In this document: positions 44,330 to 57,110 of the stretch, one piece after another
How the letters are laid out: the number at the start of each line of letters is the position of its first letter
Position numbering within the stretch: position 1 is the stretch's first letter
From: Gnetum montanum
Lineage: Eukaryota > Streptophyta > Gnetopsida > Gnetales > Gnetaceae
Reading direction: 5' to 3'
DNA: 60,844 nucleotides
Assembly (NCBI GenBank): GCA_015680685.1
Contig: MNCI01002930.1
Location: 186,053-246,896 of the forward strand
Notes under the pieces: model-generated
Database searches by the model: none
Seen by the model: the letters and a program-made list of their open reading frames with translations, nothing else
What the model was told of the DNA's origin: nothing
Position numbers and translations under genes: made by a program

Positions 44330-45661
44330 CATGCTCCTTTGGAAAATGAAGGATGAAAAATAAAGTATCAAGAGTCATATTATTCATATAATTTACCGGG
44401 GCAAGCAGGAAGAAAGCGACTGATTTCTTTATGCAAGACTAAGGTTTTGAATGCGAATACGGGAGAAAATTGCAAGATAAGTTTATTCAGAAAACAGGGG
44501 ATTTCAAAGAAAATGAGTTTAACTTGAATTCAAGGCAGAAAGAAATGATCAGCAATGAAATACTTTGGCAGTCCTAATTCTATTCTGAATTTCATTTGGC
44601 TTTATTAGGAACCTGAACAAAAGTGAAAGTAAAATCATTTGCTGTTTCTCAAAAACGCAGTAATGGGAGCCGTTTTTTTTAGTCAGAAAATCATCAACGG
44701 AAATACAGTAGCCAAAGTTTCTTGCTGAACAATCTAGAAGAAAAGGGCAAAAACGTTTGCAGTTAAAAAAGAAATGTTTTTTTTTGGTTTGAGGCGTTGC
44801 TGCTAGAACCGTTGTTTGAAATTTGGGGCTGCGGCGGCCAGAAACAGAAACAGAGAATATCAATATTATCTTCTTTCGCCTGTATTTCTGCACAATTTAC
44901 GGCAACCACCAGAAAGGCCCGCGTTCTCAATCCGTTCTTGCTTGCCGATTGCTAATGTTTCTGTAACAGATTCAGATTCAAGTTGCAGAGAACAAAGGAG
45001 AAAAGCCAGGGTCGGTGTTGCGTGATAAACTCTGCAGGTGTGGCCGTGTTTAACAATCCGCGATCGCAGGAGTTAGCACCGGAACAGTTGAAAGTACGTG
45101 GCAGGTTCTACTAATTTTGTGCAAAGGTTTGGAAAGCAAAAACAAAAATATAAATCAGCCGATTGTGCCCACGGTGACGCGCGATTTTTACCAGGGAAGA
45201 CCAAGGTTTTAACCACAAACTTTGCCGCTAACATTCACAAACTTTGCACCAAGGTATATATAAAATAAACATTAATCTATAACTTCACGGGAGTATCGGT
45301 GGTTTAAATACCAAAATATATATAATCAAAACATATGTACCTATTATGACCATTGAAATACCTATAATATGAAACCTTGATTTAGAGACTTTCTTCCAAT
45401 TATCCCGAGTTATGAAATAATTATTTAAATGTCATTGAAGATTTGTAATTTTAATTATCCTATAAAGTCCTCATTATATTAAAGTTAGCATAAAATGCTC
45501 CTCATTTTATGCATAAATTCCTAACTCCCTAACTACCTAACCTTCTCCTAACTTATCTTCTAATTGGTTAGTCTAATTACTTAAGAGAGAAGTTAGGAAA
45601 GATATTTGAGATATTTTTGATATTTTAAACTTGACATCTCATTTGAATAAGCAAAATAAAG
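44330..45661. repeat. Right arm of the 44-kb-spaced inverted repeat
   Basis: It is the reverse complement of about 1-1640. It lacks the block corresponding to 774-1033: TTTCTGGTGGTTGC joins directly to CGTAAATT on the minus strand. The short open frames here (44549-44893 minus, 44816-45025 plus) are in GC-richer DNA without a recognisable family. A second copy of the outer, CTAACTT-rich part follows at 45760-45890. Confidence 0.85.
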
Positions 45662-45691
45662 GGACATATATTGTATTTTAATTTTATTTTT

Positions 45692-47090
45692 GTAACACCA
45701 AGGCCACTGGTCAACCTTTTTTATCTCTATAGTGGTTGAAACCACCCAATATTGTTGTAACTTACCTAACTTGTTGGGCAAGTAACCCCCTAACTTGTTG
45801 GGCAAGAAATTTTCTAATTGGTTAGGCAAGTTACTTGAGAGAAAAGTTAGGAGAGATATTTTTGAGATATTTGTGGGATATTTTTAAAAATGTAACTTCC
45901 CTACCTACCTTGGAATCCAGAAGATTGTTTGCAAGATGGGAAAACTTGGGGAAAGAAGGAAGGAAGTCTCACATCACAAGGAAGGAAGTCTCACATCAGA
46001 AGGACACATTGGAGCATCATCATCACACTTGGAAGATTTGTAAAGAAGATTGTTTGCAAGATGGCTTGCTAGAATAAAGATTTCAGCCTCTTTGTTATGG
46101 TCCTGTGAGTTATGCATTTCATTTTTTGTTTTGTTTAAATTGCTTAGCTAGTGGTTTAGATAGTATCATCCTTGACAAGTAATTTTGGGATTTTTAGATT
46201 GCTCTTATTGTTCTTGTTGCCTGATAGAAATTTCTATTAAAATTTTGCCATAGAAGCGCTTGTGTTTAAAAGCCTTAAGAGCATTTTAGTAGTAAATTTC
46301 ATTATTGTGCAATGTTTGGGAACTGCTATTGGATTGTTGGAAGAGAGTCTCTGTTTGTAGTCATGCCATGGAACAATTTAGTAGCCGAGAGGGTTCAGAA
46401 AATCTTTGGTATTTTGATGGGACCAGAATAGCTTCTTTATCTTTAAAGTGATTTTCCATGTTATTTCAATCAGAAATTGTCAAGTCTTTTAAAGGTTCTG
46501 TTTGAATGCAATCGTTGGCATCTATTGTCTAGTCAAAGTGGAGTCTCGCACGTGGTAGTTTACGCAGCGATTTTTGATAGCACAATAGGTTTGTCTTGAA
46601 GATATTGCTTGGTTGAGCCTTGGAAGTTTGAACAATTCATAGATATTGAATTTGGAATAACTTTATTGCGAAGTGTTTACTCGTGTCATTTTACCTTGCT
46701 TAAATATTTGAGGTCCACAAAAATCTGCTTTCTTTTCTTTTCTGTCTATTTTCATTGAATCTTGCTATATTTCTAATTTTCTTGTGGAACTATATCTCTC
46801 TCTGGGGAAAATTAGGAGTAGATTTGCGGAGTTGTGCTCAAATGTTTATGCAAAATTTTATTTGTTACAAGCAGGTATTATGGGGACCGCGTAGACTAGG
46901 TAGTTTGAACAAAATAGGAAATTGTCAAGAACTCACAGTACTGGACAAAGTTGGCTGAATCTCTTTAAAGTAAGTCATTTGTAGTTCACACACAACGTAA
47001 TTGTCACATTTCTCACAACCGCACGCCGCAACAGCACACACACATACTCACATTAACTACTGAGTTATTTGGAGGTATCTGGGCCTTGGT
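45692..47090 (+). repeat. Probable LTR and leader of another retrotransposon family
   Basis: It begins TGTAACACC. A promoter-like part has repeated CTAACTTGTTGGGCAAG words (45772-45830), and there are two 23-25-base direct repeats (GGAAGGAAGTCTCACATCA, and GAAGATTGTTTGCAAGATGG at 45920 and 46045). An AATAAAG polyadenylation-like signal lies at 46073. A long tail ends near 47085, where TTGGTGTTGCCAGAGACC could be a worn TTGGCGCCGTTGCCGGGGA-type primer site. I found no partner LTR in the window, so this is tentative. Confidence 0.35.
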
Positions 47091-47769
47091 GTTGCCAGAG
47101 ACCAGTAGGCACCTAAATCCTGTTCGAGGACACTTGTTGGCGGTCGCATCCCAAACGGTCGCCAATAATGAGGATTACCATTATCAAAGGCACATCTGAT
47201 GTAGGAGTCAAAATCAACAATAACGTATAATGGTAATGCAGGTGGCTATTTACCTTAAGGATACATAATACTACGAATTGTGCCAAGTACACCATTCACC
47301 AATCCTGCTTTAGGTCAAAGGTTAACTATAAGCATTACCCTTGCACCTTCACATATAAGTAGAGATTGCATTACTTGTTGTAGTAGATAGTTGTTGCACT
47401 ACTTGTTGCAGTAGATGGTTCTTGTTGTTGATCTTGAAGAAAGTGTCTTTCACCTTCTCTATTGGGACTAATAGCAGCAAAATCCATGTTTCTAAAAATG
47501 CATGAATTCCAATATTGCACCTCTTAATCTTGTAACATGATTCCTAAATTCAATATCTTTAAATACTGCATCACACCGTAACCATCATCACCTTAACCGT
47601 TGCCATGATCGTAACCGTCACTGTAACCATAATTGTCATCATTTATAATAATAATAAAGATTCATTATTATTGTAATCATAACCATCACCATTTATAATA
47701 ATAATAAATATTCAATATTACCCACCGTTTATAATAATAAATATTCATTATTACCCATGTCGGGCCCTA
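47091..47769. other. Leader-like and low-complexity DNA
   Basis: The GC-richer start (GGCGGTCGCATCCC near 47140) gives way to short CCRTAACCATCATCA words (47575-47650) and to TAATAATAAATATTCATTATTA repeats (47640-47755). No gene seen. Confidence 0.4.
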
Positions 47770-48264
47770 CACATGAGGAAATACGAAAAGATGAATGGGG
47801 AGCCCAAGGGTCGAGTGGCATCAATTGAATAGAGATTTAGCTCCCCTGTAGTGACTCTTTGGCTCCCTTACATGTGGTGCATGCATGTGAGAGAATACAA
47901 AGAGATGAATGGGAAGCTCATGGGTTAGGGGGCATTAATCGAGTAGAGATTCAACTCCCCTACACTGATTCTTTAGCTCCCATGCATGTGGTGCATGTGG
48001 ATGAGGGAATACGAAGAGATCAAACTAAATTGGCACTGCAACATATATTTGTAATGCATATTCATTCATGGAGATATAAAAAATCACATTACAAATGCAT
48101 AAATAATGTTATTATTATATCATGGGCTTTTGTATATTGACATTATTGTTACTATGGACAAGATATGAATGATGCTAACACCTCATTCATAATTATTANC
48201 ATGGGTTAGGGGGCATTAATCGAGTAGAGATTCAACTCCCCTACACTGATTCTTTAGCTCCCAT
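47770..48264. repeat. About 115-base tandem repeat, partly duplicated by assembly
   Basis: Units start near 47770, 47884 and 47998 (common words: GAGGGAATACGAAGAGAT, ATTCAACTCCCC, TTTAGCTCCC, CATGTGGTGCATG). 48200-48264 repeats 47921-47985 exactly after a single N at 48199, so that last piece is probably an assembly overlap. A remnant (GTGACTCTTTGGCT) appears again at 48677. Confidence 0.7.
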
Positions 48265-48449
48265 NNNNNNNNNNNNNNNNNNNNNNNNNNNNNNNNNNNN
48301 NNNNNNNNNNNNNNNNNNNNNNNNNNNNNNNNNNNNNNNNNNNNNNNNNNNNNNNNNNNNNNNNNNNNNNNNNNNNNNNNNNNNNNNNNNNNNNNNNNNN
48401 NNNNNNNNNNNNNNNNNNNNNNNNNNNNNNNNNNNNNNNNNNNNNNNNN
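48265..48449. other. Assembly gap (185 Ns)
   Basis: A run of N follows a duplicated repeat unit. The gap size may be an estimate. Confidence 0.99.
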
Positions 48450-50504
48450 GAGATATTATTTATTCATTTATAATGCTAACCCATAATGATTATATCTCAG
48501 TTAGCATTATCCATAAGATATATATAATGAAATGATTATAAATAACCAACTTTATTTATGATGAAATGTTTATAATCATTATATATAATCATTTATGTTT
48601 ATGATTATAAATATATCATTATATATAACTGAGATTATGAATAACCAAGATAAATATAATCATTGGCTCCCTCACAGTGACTCTTTGGCTAGGGAAGATT
48701 TATAAATAATTGGCTATTTATGATTATGGAAAGACATGTGAATTAGCAGAGAGCTCATCATCTTTTTCCTCAACATTAGCTAGGATCATCACAGCATGAT
48801 CTTGTCGGAGATCTTCCCAGGGTCTAGGTTGCTAGAGGTGCAGAAGTACTCATTTTTAAAATTTACCAAGTTAACAACCATATCATCCATTAGATTCCAT
48901 CAATCAAAGAATATGTACATAAAGAAAAGGCCTCACTATATGTGAGAAGGTAAGAAGAAATTATCAAAGTTGATCTCTTTAAGTGCTCCCAATAAACAGG
49001 AAAAATTGTTAAAATTATGACCGAAGTCAGGATGACATCTCAAATTGGCTAATAATTTTCATGTGCTATCAAAAATACTAATGCTTTTTCATTTTATTAA
49101 AATTCATATTGCAAACAAAAAAGTAATTACAATTGTAAACACTGAATGCATCTACTCCATGGTAACTGCTGAATTTCAAAGCATAGCCATAAAAATGATA
49201 AAACCTACACAAAATATACAATGAGATAAAGAGAAAATGAACTTACAAATGTTCCTTTACATTGAAAAAGGGTGTAGCAAAAGAATATCACTTAAGATAG
49301 TAGCAGAAAATTACAATTTTAGAATTCCCTGCCACTCTAGAAAGCATTGAAAAAATAACAGAACCAAACTTTGAAATGTTTTTACATTAGGAATGTAAAT
49401 GTATAGGAAGGCATGCTAAGTACTGATGACAAAAGAGCTCAGCTTGAAGTAAAACTATGAAAATTACACAAAATCATCAAAATGTAATGTTTAACATGTT
49501 ACAATTCATTATAAAAAATTAACAAAAACACACATAAAAATATTGGTAGAAAGTTTGTTTCCAAAAAGAGATTCCAATAACCAAAGGCTATTGTTGACAC
49601 AGAAACTTCAGAAGACCCTTCCCCTCAGGCTACAGCTTCAACTATAGCCATTATCATCTTTTCTCGAATGCCTCTGGCTCTACCCCTCATCCTACCCCTA
49701 CCTGCAAAATTTTATACTTAAAACATACATTTAAACAAAGCTACTCAAGAAACATATTGGCCTAATTCATATATAAATTCTATCCAAGAAAAAGGAAACC
49801 TAAATGAAGGGATCTTTTAACTATTATAACAAAAATTGTATTATGATTGTCGATGATGTGTGCATGTCGTGGCCCTCGGTGTTAAGAAAGGATGCAGCAA
49901 GGGCCAATTGGCCTTTTGCCATATTGCTACCTTGGTTGAAGAAGCACATGCTAATGAGCTTGTTATTACAGCTGAATCATGGGCTACCATTGTAGGTTTC
50001 TTTCCAATGCTCTAGTAGAGCTTCGAAGATGGCATCATCAAAGCTAGTTCGGTTGGGCTAGGTGGCCTACAGCAGCAGTTGCAGATGGAGACGAAGTCAA
50101 AATGGAAATGGAATTCTCATTCTCATTTCCATTCCCATGTTGCATTTGGTTGCATTTGGCCTTTTTATGTGTGCAGCAGGAATATGAAAAGTTATGGCTC
50201 TTTGGTTCACATTCTGCTCAACGGGAATACAAAAAGGTGTGGCTCTCAGTTCATGTTTTTTCCCATTTCATGGGATCTTACATGGTGTGTGACATGGAGG
50301 ATGACAAATGCACTTCCCCCTCCCACCTATCCTATGAGATGAGTCGACCTCTTGGCCAAAATAAAATTTAAATAGTGAAAAAATAAAGATTTGTGTAGCC
50401 AAAAAATATAAATATTGAGGAATTTCACTAATTACATCATAAAATAGTACACAAAATAACAATTCCAATTACACTTATTTTGCCTCAATCGAACATCTAA
50501 AACT
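48450..50504. other. Mixed non-repetitive-looking region without a supported gene
   Basis: 48450-48690 is made of ATTATAAAT/ATGATTAT words. Beyond this the sequence is ordinary and AT-rich, with no family I recognise. Two details stand out. On the minus strand near 49705-49640, TTTTGCAG is followed by an open stretch GRGRMRGRARGIREK, which could be a final exon. On the + strand 49858-50010 there is a GC-richer stop-free stretch (CVHVVALGVKKGCSKGQLAF ... ELVITAESWATIVG). Neither is enough to call a gene. Confidence 0.3.
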
Positions 50505-50922
50505 AGTATATATATATATATAAATTGGTCGAGATAATTTTTTAAAAATGATGTTAACCAAGCTTGACAACTCGATGAGGTAACAAGATAACTAAAAATG
50601 GAATCACTCATCCCTCCTTTTTTTCTCTACCACTTACCCAATTTAGTTTTACCTTCTTGGTCAAGTTTGCTCTTTCTTTCTTTGTTCATGACATTTTTAA
50701 GAAATAAATATCTTGCATAAATAATGCTCAAAAAAATCATGAACAAACAAAGAAAGAGCAAACTTGACTGAGAGGGTAAAAATAAATTGGGTAAGTGGTA
50801 GAGAAACAGAGTAGGGATGAGTGATTCTGTTTTTAGTTATCTTGTTATCTCATCTAGTAGTCAGGCTTGGTTAACATTATTTGTTTCAAAAATCATCTCG
50901 GCCAATATATATATATATATAT
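50505..50922. mobile_element. Fold-back (MITE-like) element inside a (TA)n tract
   Basis: The arms 50505-50692 and 50737-50922 are inverted repeats of about 187 bases with a loop of about 44 bases. They include TTGG.CGAGAT.ATTTTT, ATGTTAACCAAGC, AACAAGATAACTAAAAA and ACTCATCCCT in both. Both ends merge into (TA)n, as for MITEs that insert into TA microsatellites with a TA target. There is no coding capacity. Confidence 0.8.
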
Positions 50923-50933
50923 CTAAGCTAGTG

Positions 50934-51436
50934 GAGTGGTTTCATGGGCTATGAGTAGAATTTAAATTTTTTTTAAGTTATCATCACTATTTGCATTCCA
51001 AATAATATATACTGGTAAACATAAATTAGTTAAAATAAAATTTTATATATTTCGTATATGTTGATGAAGGAATACATTGCACAATTATTGCAACAAACAT
51101 TACAGAGCTATATAATAGGATTAAGCAAAAGGAAAAATACAATGATAATTGTGAACTCAATATGCCTAATTCTCCAACTGAGAAAAATGAACTTCTTGTG
51201 CAATTCTACTTTGGAGATGTTTAGCATCTGAAATATTTCTATATCTTTGCACATGAAAAGAAGGATGAATCTTTAAATAATCAATGGTCTTGGCTCTAGA
51301 TAATGCAACAAACGTTAATATTAGCCTTATCTAGTGTCATTCCTTGAGATTTATGAATAGTCATGGTCCATGCCAACCGTAATGGTGACTAACAAGATGC
51401 TCCTCGAACCACAGGTACAATTGGCACATGATGGGG
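50934..51436 (-). pseudogene. PIF1-like helicase 3' end, dispersed unit 4
   Basis: It matches unit 3 over its whole length, including the end beyond the tandem breakpoint (motif V region at about 51340-51375 on the minus strand), but has a short internal deletion around 51318. It starts at the same place as the tandem units (GTTTCATGGGCTATGAGTAG) and again borders an (AT)n run. It lies about 5 kb outside the right inverted-repeat arm. Confidence 0.75.
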
Positions 51437-54400
51437 ATTAAAGTTATTCAAGTTAAATTTTACGAATTAATTATCAAAATTAAACCTAATAATTAAATAA
51501 AATATTGATTTATTAAACTTTCCCAAACATATAGCATATGTTGAAATGAAAAATGTTTCTTGTAATCTCACGATTCAAATGGGACAAATGGCAATTTCAT
51601 ATTTAACATACTTATTATTTATTTACAAAACTAGGTACATCACTCAAGTAGCCCCAAAAGTGTGCAAGGTTTCTATTTTACAAAATACAAAATATACAGA
51701 AATTATATTTCAAGTTCAAAAGGTCCATCTTATAGAGAATTTATCCACCATTTGTCCCATGTCCCTCTTTTAGTGTTTCCATGGCTAATTGAGGTGCTCT
51801 ATATTAAAATGCAAGAGTAAGAACCCATCAAATAAGAAAGCTTATTATATTTTTCCCTTCATGGAGCATAAAAGTTATAGGCCAAAAGTCTTAGGATATG
51901 GGCTCAATAAAGGTTTTCAATAAAATATTCAAAAATATTACAAGATCTAGAAATGGCACAAATTTTCTTGAAGTCTAAATAAAATCCAAGTATCCAAACC
52001 AAATACATATTTTAATTATTTAATCCTTAGTGTTCAAAGATATCACAAATTTATCTAGAAAAATCCAAAGAATGTATATTTTAACTAGGCATCTCGAGCA
52101 AAGGCTAGGTCTTGGTTATCCTCACTACCAAAGATGCTCATTGACAGCTCTTGGAATAACCTCACTACTATCATTAAATTAGCCTCATGGTCCTAAATAA
52201 GTCACTTATAACTGGGTCTTGGAAATATCATCACTACTAACATCTTTAATGATCAAGACACATATTATTAGAAGGATAGGTCTTGACTATGCCTCACCGC
52301 ATACCACTAGACTCAACTACTAAGTACCATGGTCTTGGCTAAATCTATAGCTTCACATGAACCTACAAATCAAAATCTAGGGTAAGAAGTCCATCCAACA
52401 ATCCTTGTTCCCATGGGATGAGTCCCACTAAGAAACACTCTACTATTGCATGCAGATAGGGGCATCTAAAAAATTCACAATGCATCGAAAAAATTCACAA
52501 CTCCCACTACCAATTGAGCAAAATTAGTTTCACAAATATTATTATTTTATTTCAAAAATCCAAAAGCTTTCCCAAAATGGCCAAAAATCAATAAGAGCCA
52601 AAATTCTAGCAAAATCCTTGAAAAATAATGTTTATATCATAAGCTAATTCTCCAAAACATCCAAAAATTTGTATAGCCAAAATTCTTATGAAAATCATGC
52701 TTATGCCATGAGTAGATCTGAAATATTCATTGAATATTCCTAATAGGTTGGCAAGATTTCCATAATTCCAAAAATTCATCCAAAGGAGATAATATGATTA
52801 GGAGAAGACTAAAATACTGATTTTCAAACAAAAACAAGCTTAAAATGACAAAAAAAAACAATAAAACCTTAGCATAATAATTAAAATTCTAGAAAAGCAG
52901 AAAGAAACACACAAATAAAGCAGAAAGAAGTGCACAAAATATAAAGAAAAATAGGGTAATCATATGAAAAGGAAATTAAAATATTCTTTCTTACCCACAA
53001 AAATTTCCAAAATTAGCCTTTTACTTTGCTTTGAACTATTATGCCCAAAAATCCTTTGCAAACTGTAACTAGACGCAATGAAGGCCACAATCTATTTATA
53101 AGTGAAAGATTCACATGTAGCACGATACCTAGGCTTGGTACATATTTAGAAATAGAAGACATAGGCTTCAAGTAGAAGAAAATTGATGGAAAATAGTTTA
53201 AAAAGGAAGAAACAAGACAAAAAATTATCTTTGGTTTAGAAAATAGAAAACCCAATTTGCAGGAAATGAGATAGCAAAAGAGAGAAGAAGTGGTGAATAT
53301 AAGAAAGATGCATAACATATATATGTTATGTTATATACATAACATATTTTCTTACATTTACTTTTCAAACTGCTTTTCTCATATTCATAAGCTTTCATTA
53401 CCTTACTTTTTTAAAAAAATTGATTTTAAATTAATTGTTTCTATAAACATTTTCATAAGCTAATTTCCTCACTTTCTCTTCCTACTAATACTCTCAATGT
53501 TTAACACTTATAACATGCACATTGGAACTCCAAATCAAATTCTATTTGAACCTATAAAATCCTCGTTAAGTGCCCTACTATTTTGTATATTGAAATCTCA
53601 TCCAAGCATTACTTATCATAGTCACCAAATTCAAATGCTACAACTTTTATAGTATTTCACCAAACTAGAAAATGTGATATCTTGAGATTTGTAACTCCAA
53701 TTCTAGTGAACTAAGGATTGAAATCTATGTTTTCAAACATCCTAGACACATTGGTAAGGTCAGATTTATAGGTATGACATCATCATAAGGTACTTCATTA
53801 AAAAATATGATTTATATAATATTTAATTATAATTAAAAATGAACTAAAAATCCTAGTTTAATGAAGAAAAGTAACAAGGGGAATATGGTCTAGGTAGGGC
53901 TAGGATCCAAAATTGCTCTATGAATAGAGTATTATATAATCACATGTGCATAATAAAATAATAAAATAAAAAATATGCTTAATTATATGTGCATAATAAA
54001 GTAGGAATGTGCATAATAAAGATTGAATATACATAACTGAATGTGCATAAGGAATAAAATAAGCATAGCTAAATACTTGTAAAGGCATGATAACTAATAG
54101 AAAGAAAAAGTTTCCAGGGTAATTGGATTTCAACATTTAATCATAACATAGATAGTAGATCCATGATTGAGCTCCAATATAAGTAAAACAAAGGATACAA
54201 AACTTTAACAAAATTTCCTAGCAAGAAAATTGCATTAACTTATGTAAGTACCTAACAACAATAATAGAAACAATAGCAAAAATAATAACTATAATATTAG
54301 TAGCAATAATGATACATCACTATGATGTAACTAAGAATAGTAGAGTTAATCTATTGAAATGCATTTCACAGTATTAAAGAATTAATCACATACATTAAAT

Positions 54401-56290
54401 TAAATAGCTAAACCTTTTTAAATTATTAGGTTGTGACATGAACACAATCATATCTATTGATTGATATACAATATAGTGAAGGTTGCAAGCACAAAGAAAT
54501 GGCTTCACATAAGTAATATCATAAGAGCCTTACCAAAATGGAAATCCATGGTAGATACAAAGAGGTAAAATCCTTATGATCTAATATCAAATAAAATAAT
54601 CAACTAAAATGATCATAGAATGGAAACCTTAGAAGGAAAAACTTAAAATCATAATAAATAGGATGAATATAATCATTATAATACTTCAAAGAAAGCTCAA
54701 ATACTATTTATAACAACATTACCTTGATTTTATCTAGCATCCCAAGGAATTCTCTTAGATCCAATGGATCTACGATGGAAGACTTGGGGGCTACACCTCC
54801 AAGAAAGTATTGCATCTCCTTTGTCATCAAGAAAGGAACATGCAATGTAATTAAGTCCTTATATGTTATGTGTATGCTTCTAGGATAACATATATGAATC
54901 CAAACAAGGATAAGTAATTAAGCAAGCAAACAATCCTATAGACACCATTGGTGAGAAATGACAATGTATCTATAGGGGATGCATCATCCCTAGATCCTTC
55001 ATGATTTGGTACTAGGTTTAACATAGAGCCACACTTGAACTATCTAATTCAAATTATCCTACGTATTTTCAGTTATTGTAGAATCAAGTCTCATGCAGTT
55101 CTATCAATGAAGAAATAATGAAAGGAACAAAGATGGAAAAATAAGATGGAGCCCTATTATTCCTTATAATTACTAAGTTAGAGTGACTTTCCAAATAGTT
55201 AAGTAATATTAATGAACAACTCAAAGTATTTCATGGTCCCCAAACCATGGGAAAGAACAAGGAAAACCATTGATGTTGAGATCTTTCAAATGCATTGATA
55301 ATTCTTATGTGAAAATGTTATGTAATGATATGATAATTTAACTTGTGTGCATTAGTTTGTTGACCAACAAATTAAAATTCAAAGTTATAATAATTTAAAC
55401 ATGGGATATTGTTTTAATTTGTAAAGGAAAATCTTAAATTTCCTATTCTATAGTACACTAGAATTTATAGTTATATAAGAAATAGAAATAAGGATGTTGG
55501 AATTTAAAACAATTTAACTATAAGTAAACTAGCTATGACTATAAGTAAACTAGCTATGACTATAAGTATTACTAGAACTAGCTATGACTTGAGCCACCTC
55601 TTGATAAAAGAAATAAGAGAGAGGTAGGGATAGAAAAGGAGGGGGAAGAAGTAAGGGGTTGTTGGAACTAAAACTTTTTATAATAATATTTTTCCTATGA
55701 TATATAGTCAAATTAGAACTTTATAGGATGGAGATATTACACTTCAAAAATGAATATTAATATTAAAACCTTCAAAGTAAAACAACTCAATGAAAACAGA
55801 GTCTAATAAAAAAAAAACCAAATGGTTTTGGAGATGCCATTTTAGGTTTTTGTCTTTACAACCAATCAAGAAAAACTTCCCCTCTCCAGTAAGAAAAGGA
55901 TTAGGCATTATCCTCATTTAAAAGCACCTTCATGGGTTTTTACTTATTACTAAAGGGTTTCTTTTAAAAAGAAAAAGAAAACTCTTTCTAAATATTAAAA
56001 CAAAACTTCAATGAAAAAAATGAACTAGTAATAAACACTAAAAAATTTCTATCCTCAAAAAATAAATAATCAAGGATCAACTTTAGAAATTAAGAAAGGC
56101 TTAAATTCAAGACATAAAAAAATTTCAAATCTAAAGGAAGAATAAAAATATGGCATAAGAAAGTAGGATACATCTCCTCCAACTTTGAAAAAATTGGCAA
56201 AACTAAAGAAGGAAATTGGTTTGAAAATCAAATAAATTTATAAATAAAAATCTGAAATATGCATTCAAGATAAACAAATCAAGTTTCTTT
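51437..56290. other. AT-rich DNA without recognisable genes
   Basis: Open frames here (51546-51773, 53013-53318, 53918-54136) are short and composition-driven. Small features: a minus-strand TATA-like CTTATAAATAGATTG (53090-53105) after repeated TCTTGG..AT.CTCACTAC words (52110-52330); a palindromic ATAACATATATATGTTAT (53310-53350); repeated ATGTGCATAATAAA words (53943-54020); and GACTTGGGGGCTACACCTCC (54781-54800), a purine-rich string reminiscent of retrotransposon ends. Confidence 0.4.
55517..55586. repeat. Short tandem repeat, 21-base unit
   Basis: ACTATAAGTAAACTAGCTATG occurs twice without change (55517-55537, 55538-55558), followed by a 28-base variant to 55586. Confidence 0.9.
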
Positions 56291-56299
56291 CCACAACTC

Positions 56300-57110
56300 T
56301 AATGAAAAGAAGGTAAAAGCTGCTTGAACTTCTTCATCTTTATTTGGTTGGTCTTATGCCTACAATTTCAATCAGAGATGTAGACTGCTTTATGGTGATT
56401 GTAGATGACTATACCAAATATACTTGGACCTACAACTTAGGAATCAAATATAATCATCATCATTCTAGTCTTGTCCCAACCAAATAAGGTTAGGTACATG
56501 ACTTCATTTCCATCATTTGCCTCTATAAAGAGTTAGATCTTTGTTTATATGTAGTTTGATCCTTTCCCATTTTTCATAGTAACTATGCCATGTGTCTACT
56601 ATGCATCACCTTTGAAAAATGCTCTAACATGTGGAAAATTTGAAAAATAGCTCATGCATAAATTTTGACATGGTTTAATAACTTGCTATCAACTTGATGC
56701 TAACCCTCCTTATTAGGATCAACATTTAAAAAATTCACAAATTTCTACAACCTAATGCAAAACATCATGAATCATGTTTTCAAAGCCATAAGATTAGGTA
56801 GAGAAGGAGAATTTATTAACAATAATTTTTCATCAAACTAATTATGCCTATAGCCTTTAGTCCAATGGTGTAGTTGAAAGAAAAAGTAGAACTCTTCAAG
56901 ATATGATGAGATGTCTCCTCAAAAATGCATACCTCCTAAATGCATATTAGAGTATGATCATAACCATGGCCACATATATTATAATTAGAGTAATTAGTAA
57001 TAGAAATAAAGATAGATACCCATATAAATGAATGTATGATAAAATTCCTAACATTTCTTATATGAAGATATTTGGATGCCATTACTACATCAAAACTCTA
57101 AAGTAACTTA
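56300..57110 (+). pseudogene. Ty1/copia integrase remnant
   Basis: Translation in shifting frames gives LELLHLYLVGLMPTISI and FMVIVDDYTKYTW (about 56325-56430), then SNGVVERKSRTLQDMMRCLLK (about 56860-56930, containing the catalytic Glu), and PYK..YDKIPNISYMKIFGC (about 57015-57075). The order and wording are those of copia integrase, where the first motif normally reads HTDLCGPM; its Asp is lost here. Many stops are present. Confidence 0.8.

Noticed and set aside
50079-50371. Two overlapping 87-89-codon plus-strand frames
   Set aside because: They overlap in different frames, contain repeated TTCTCATT-type words and show no recognisable domain.
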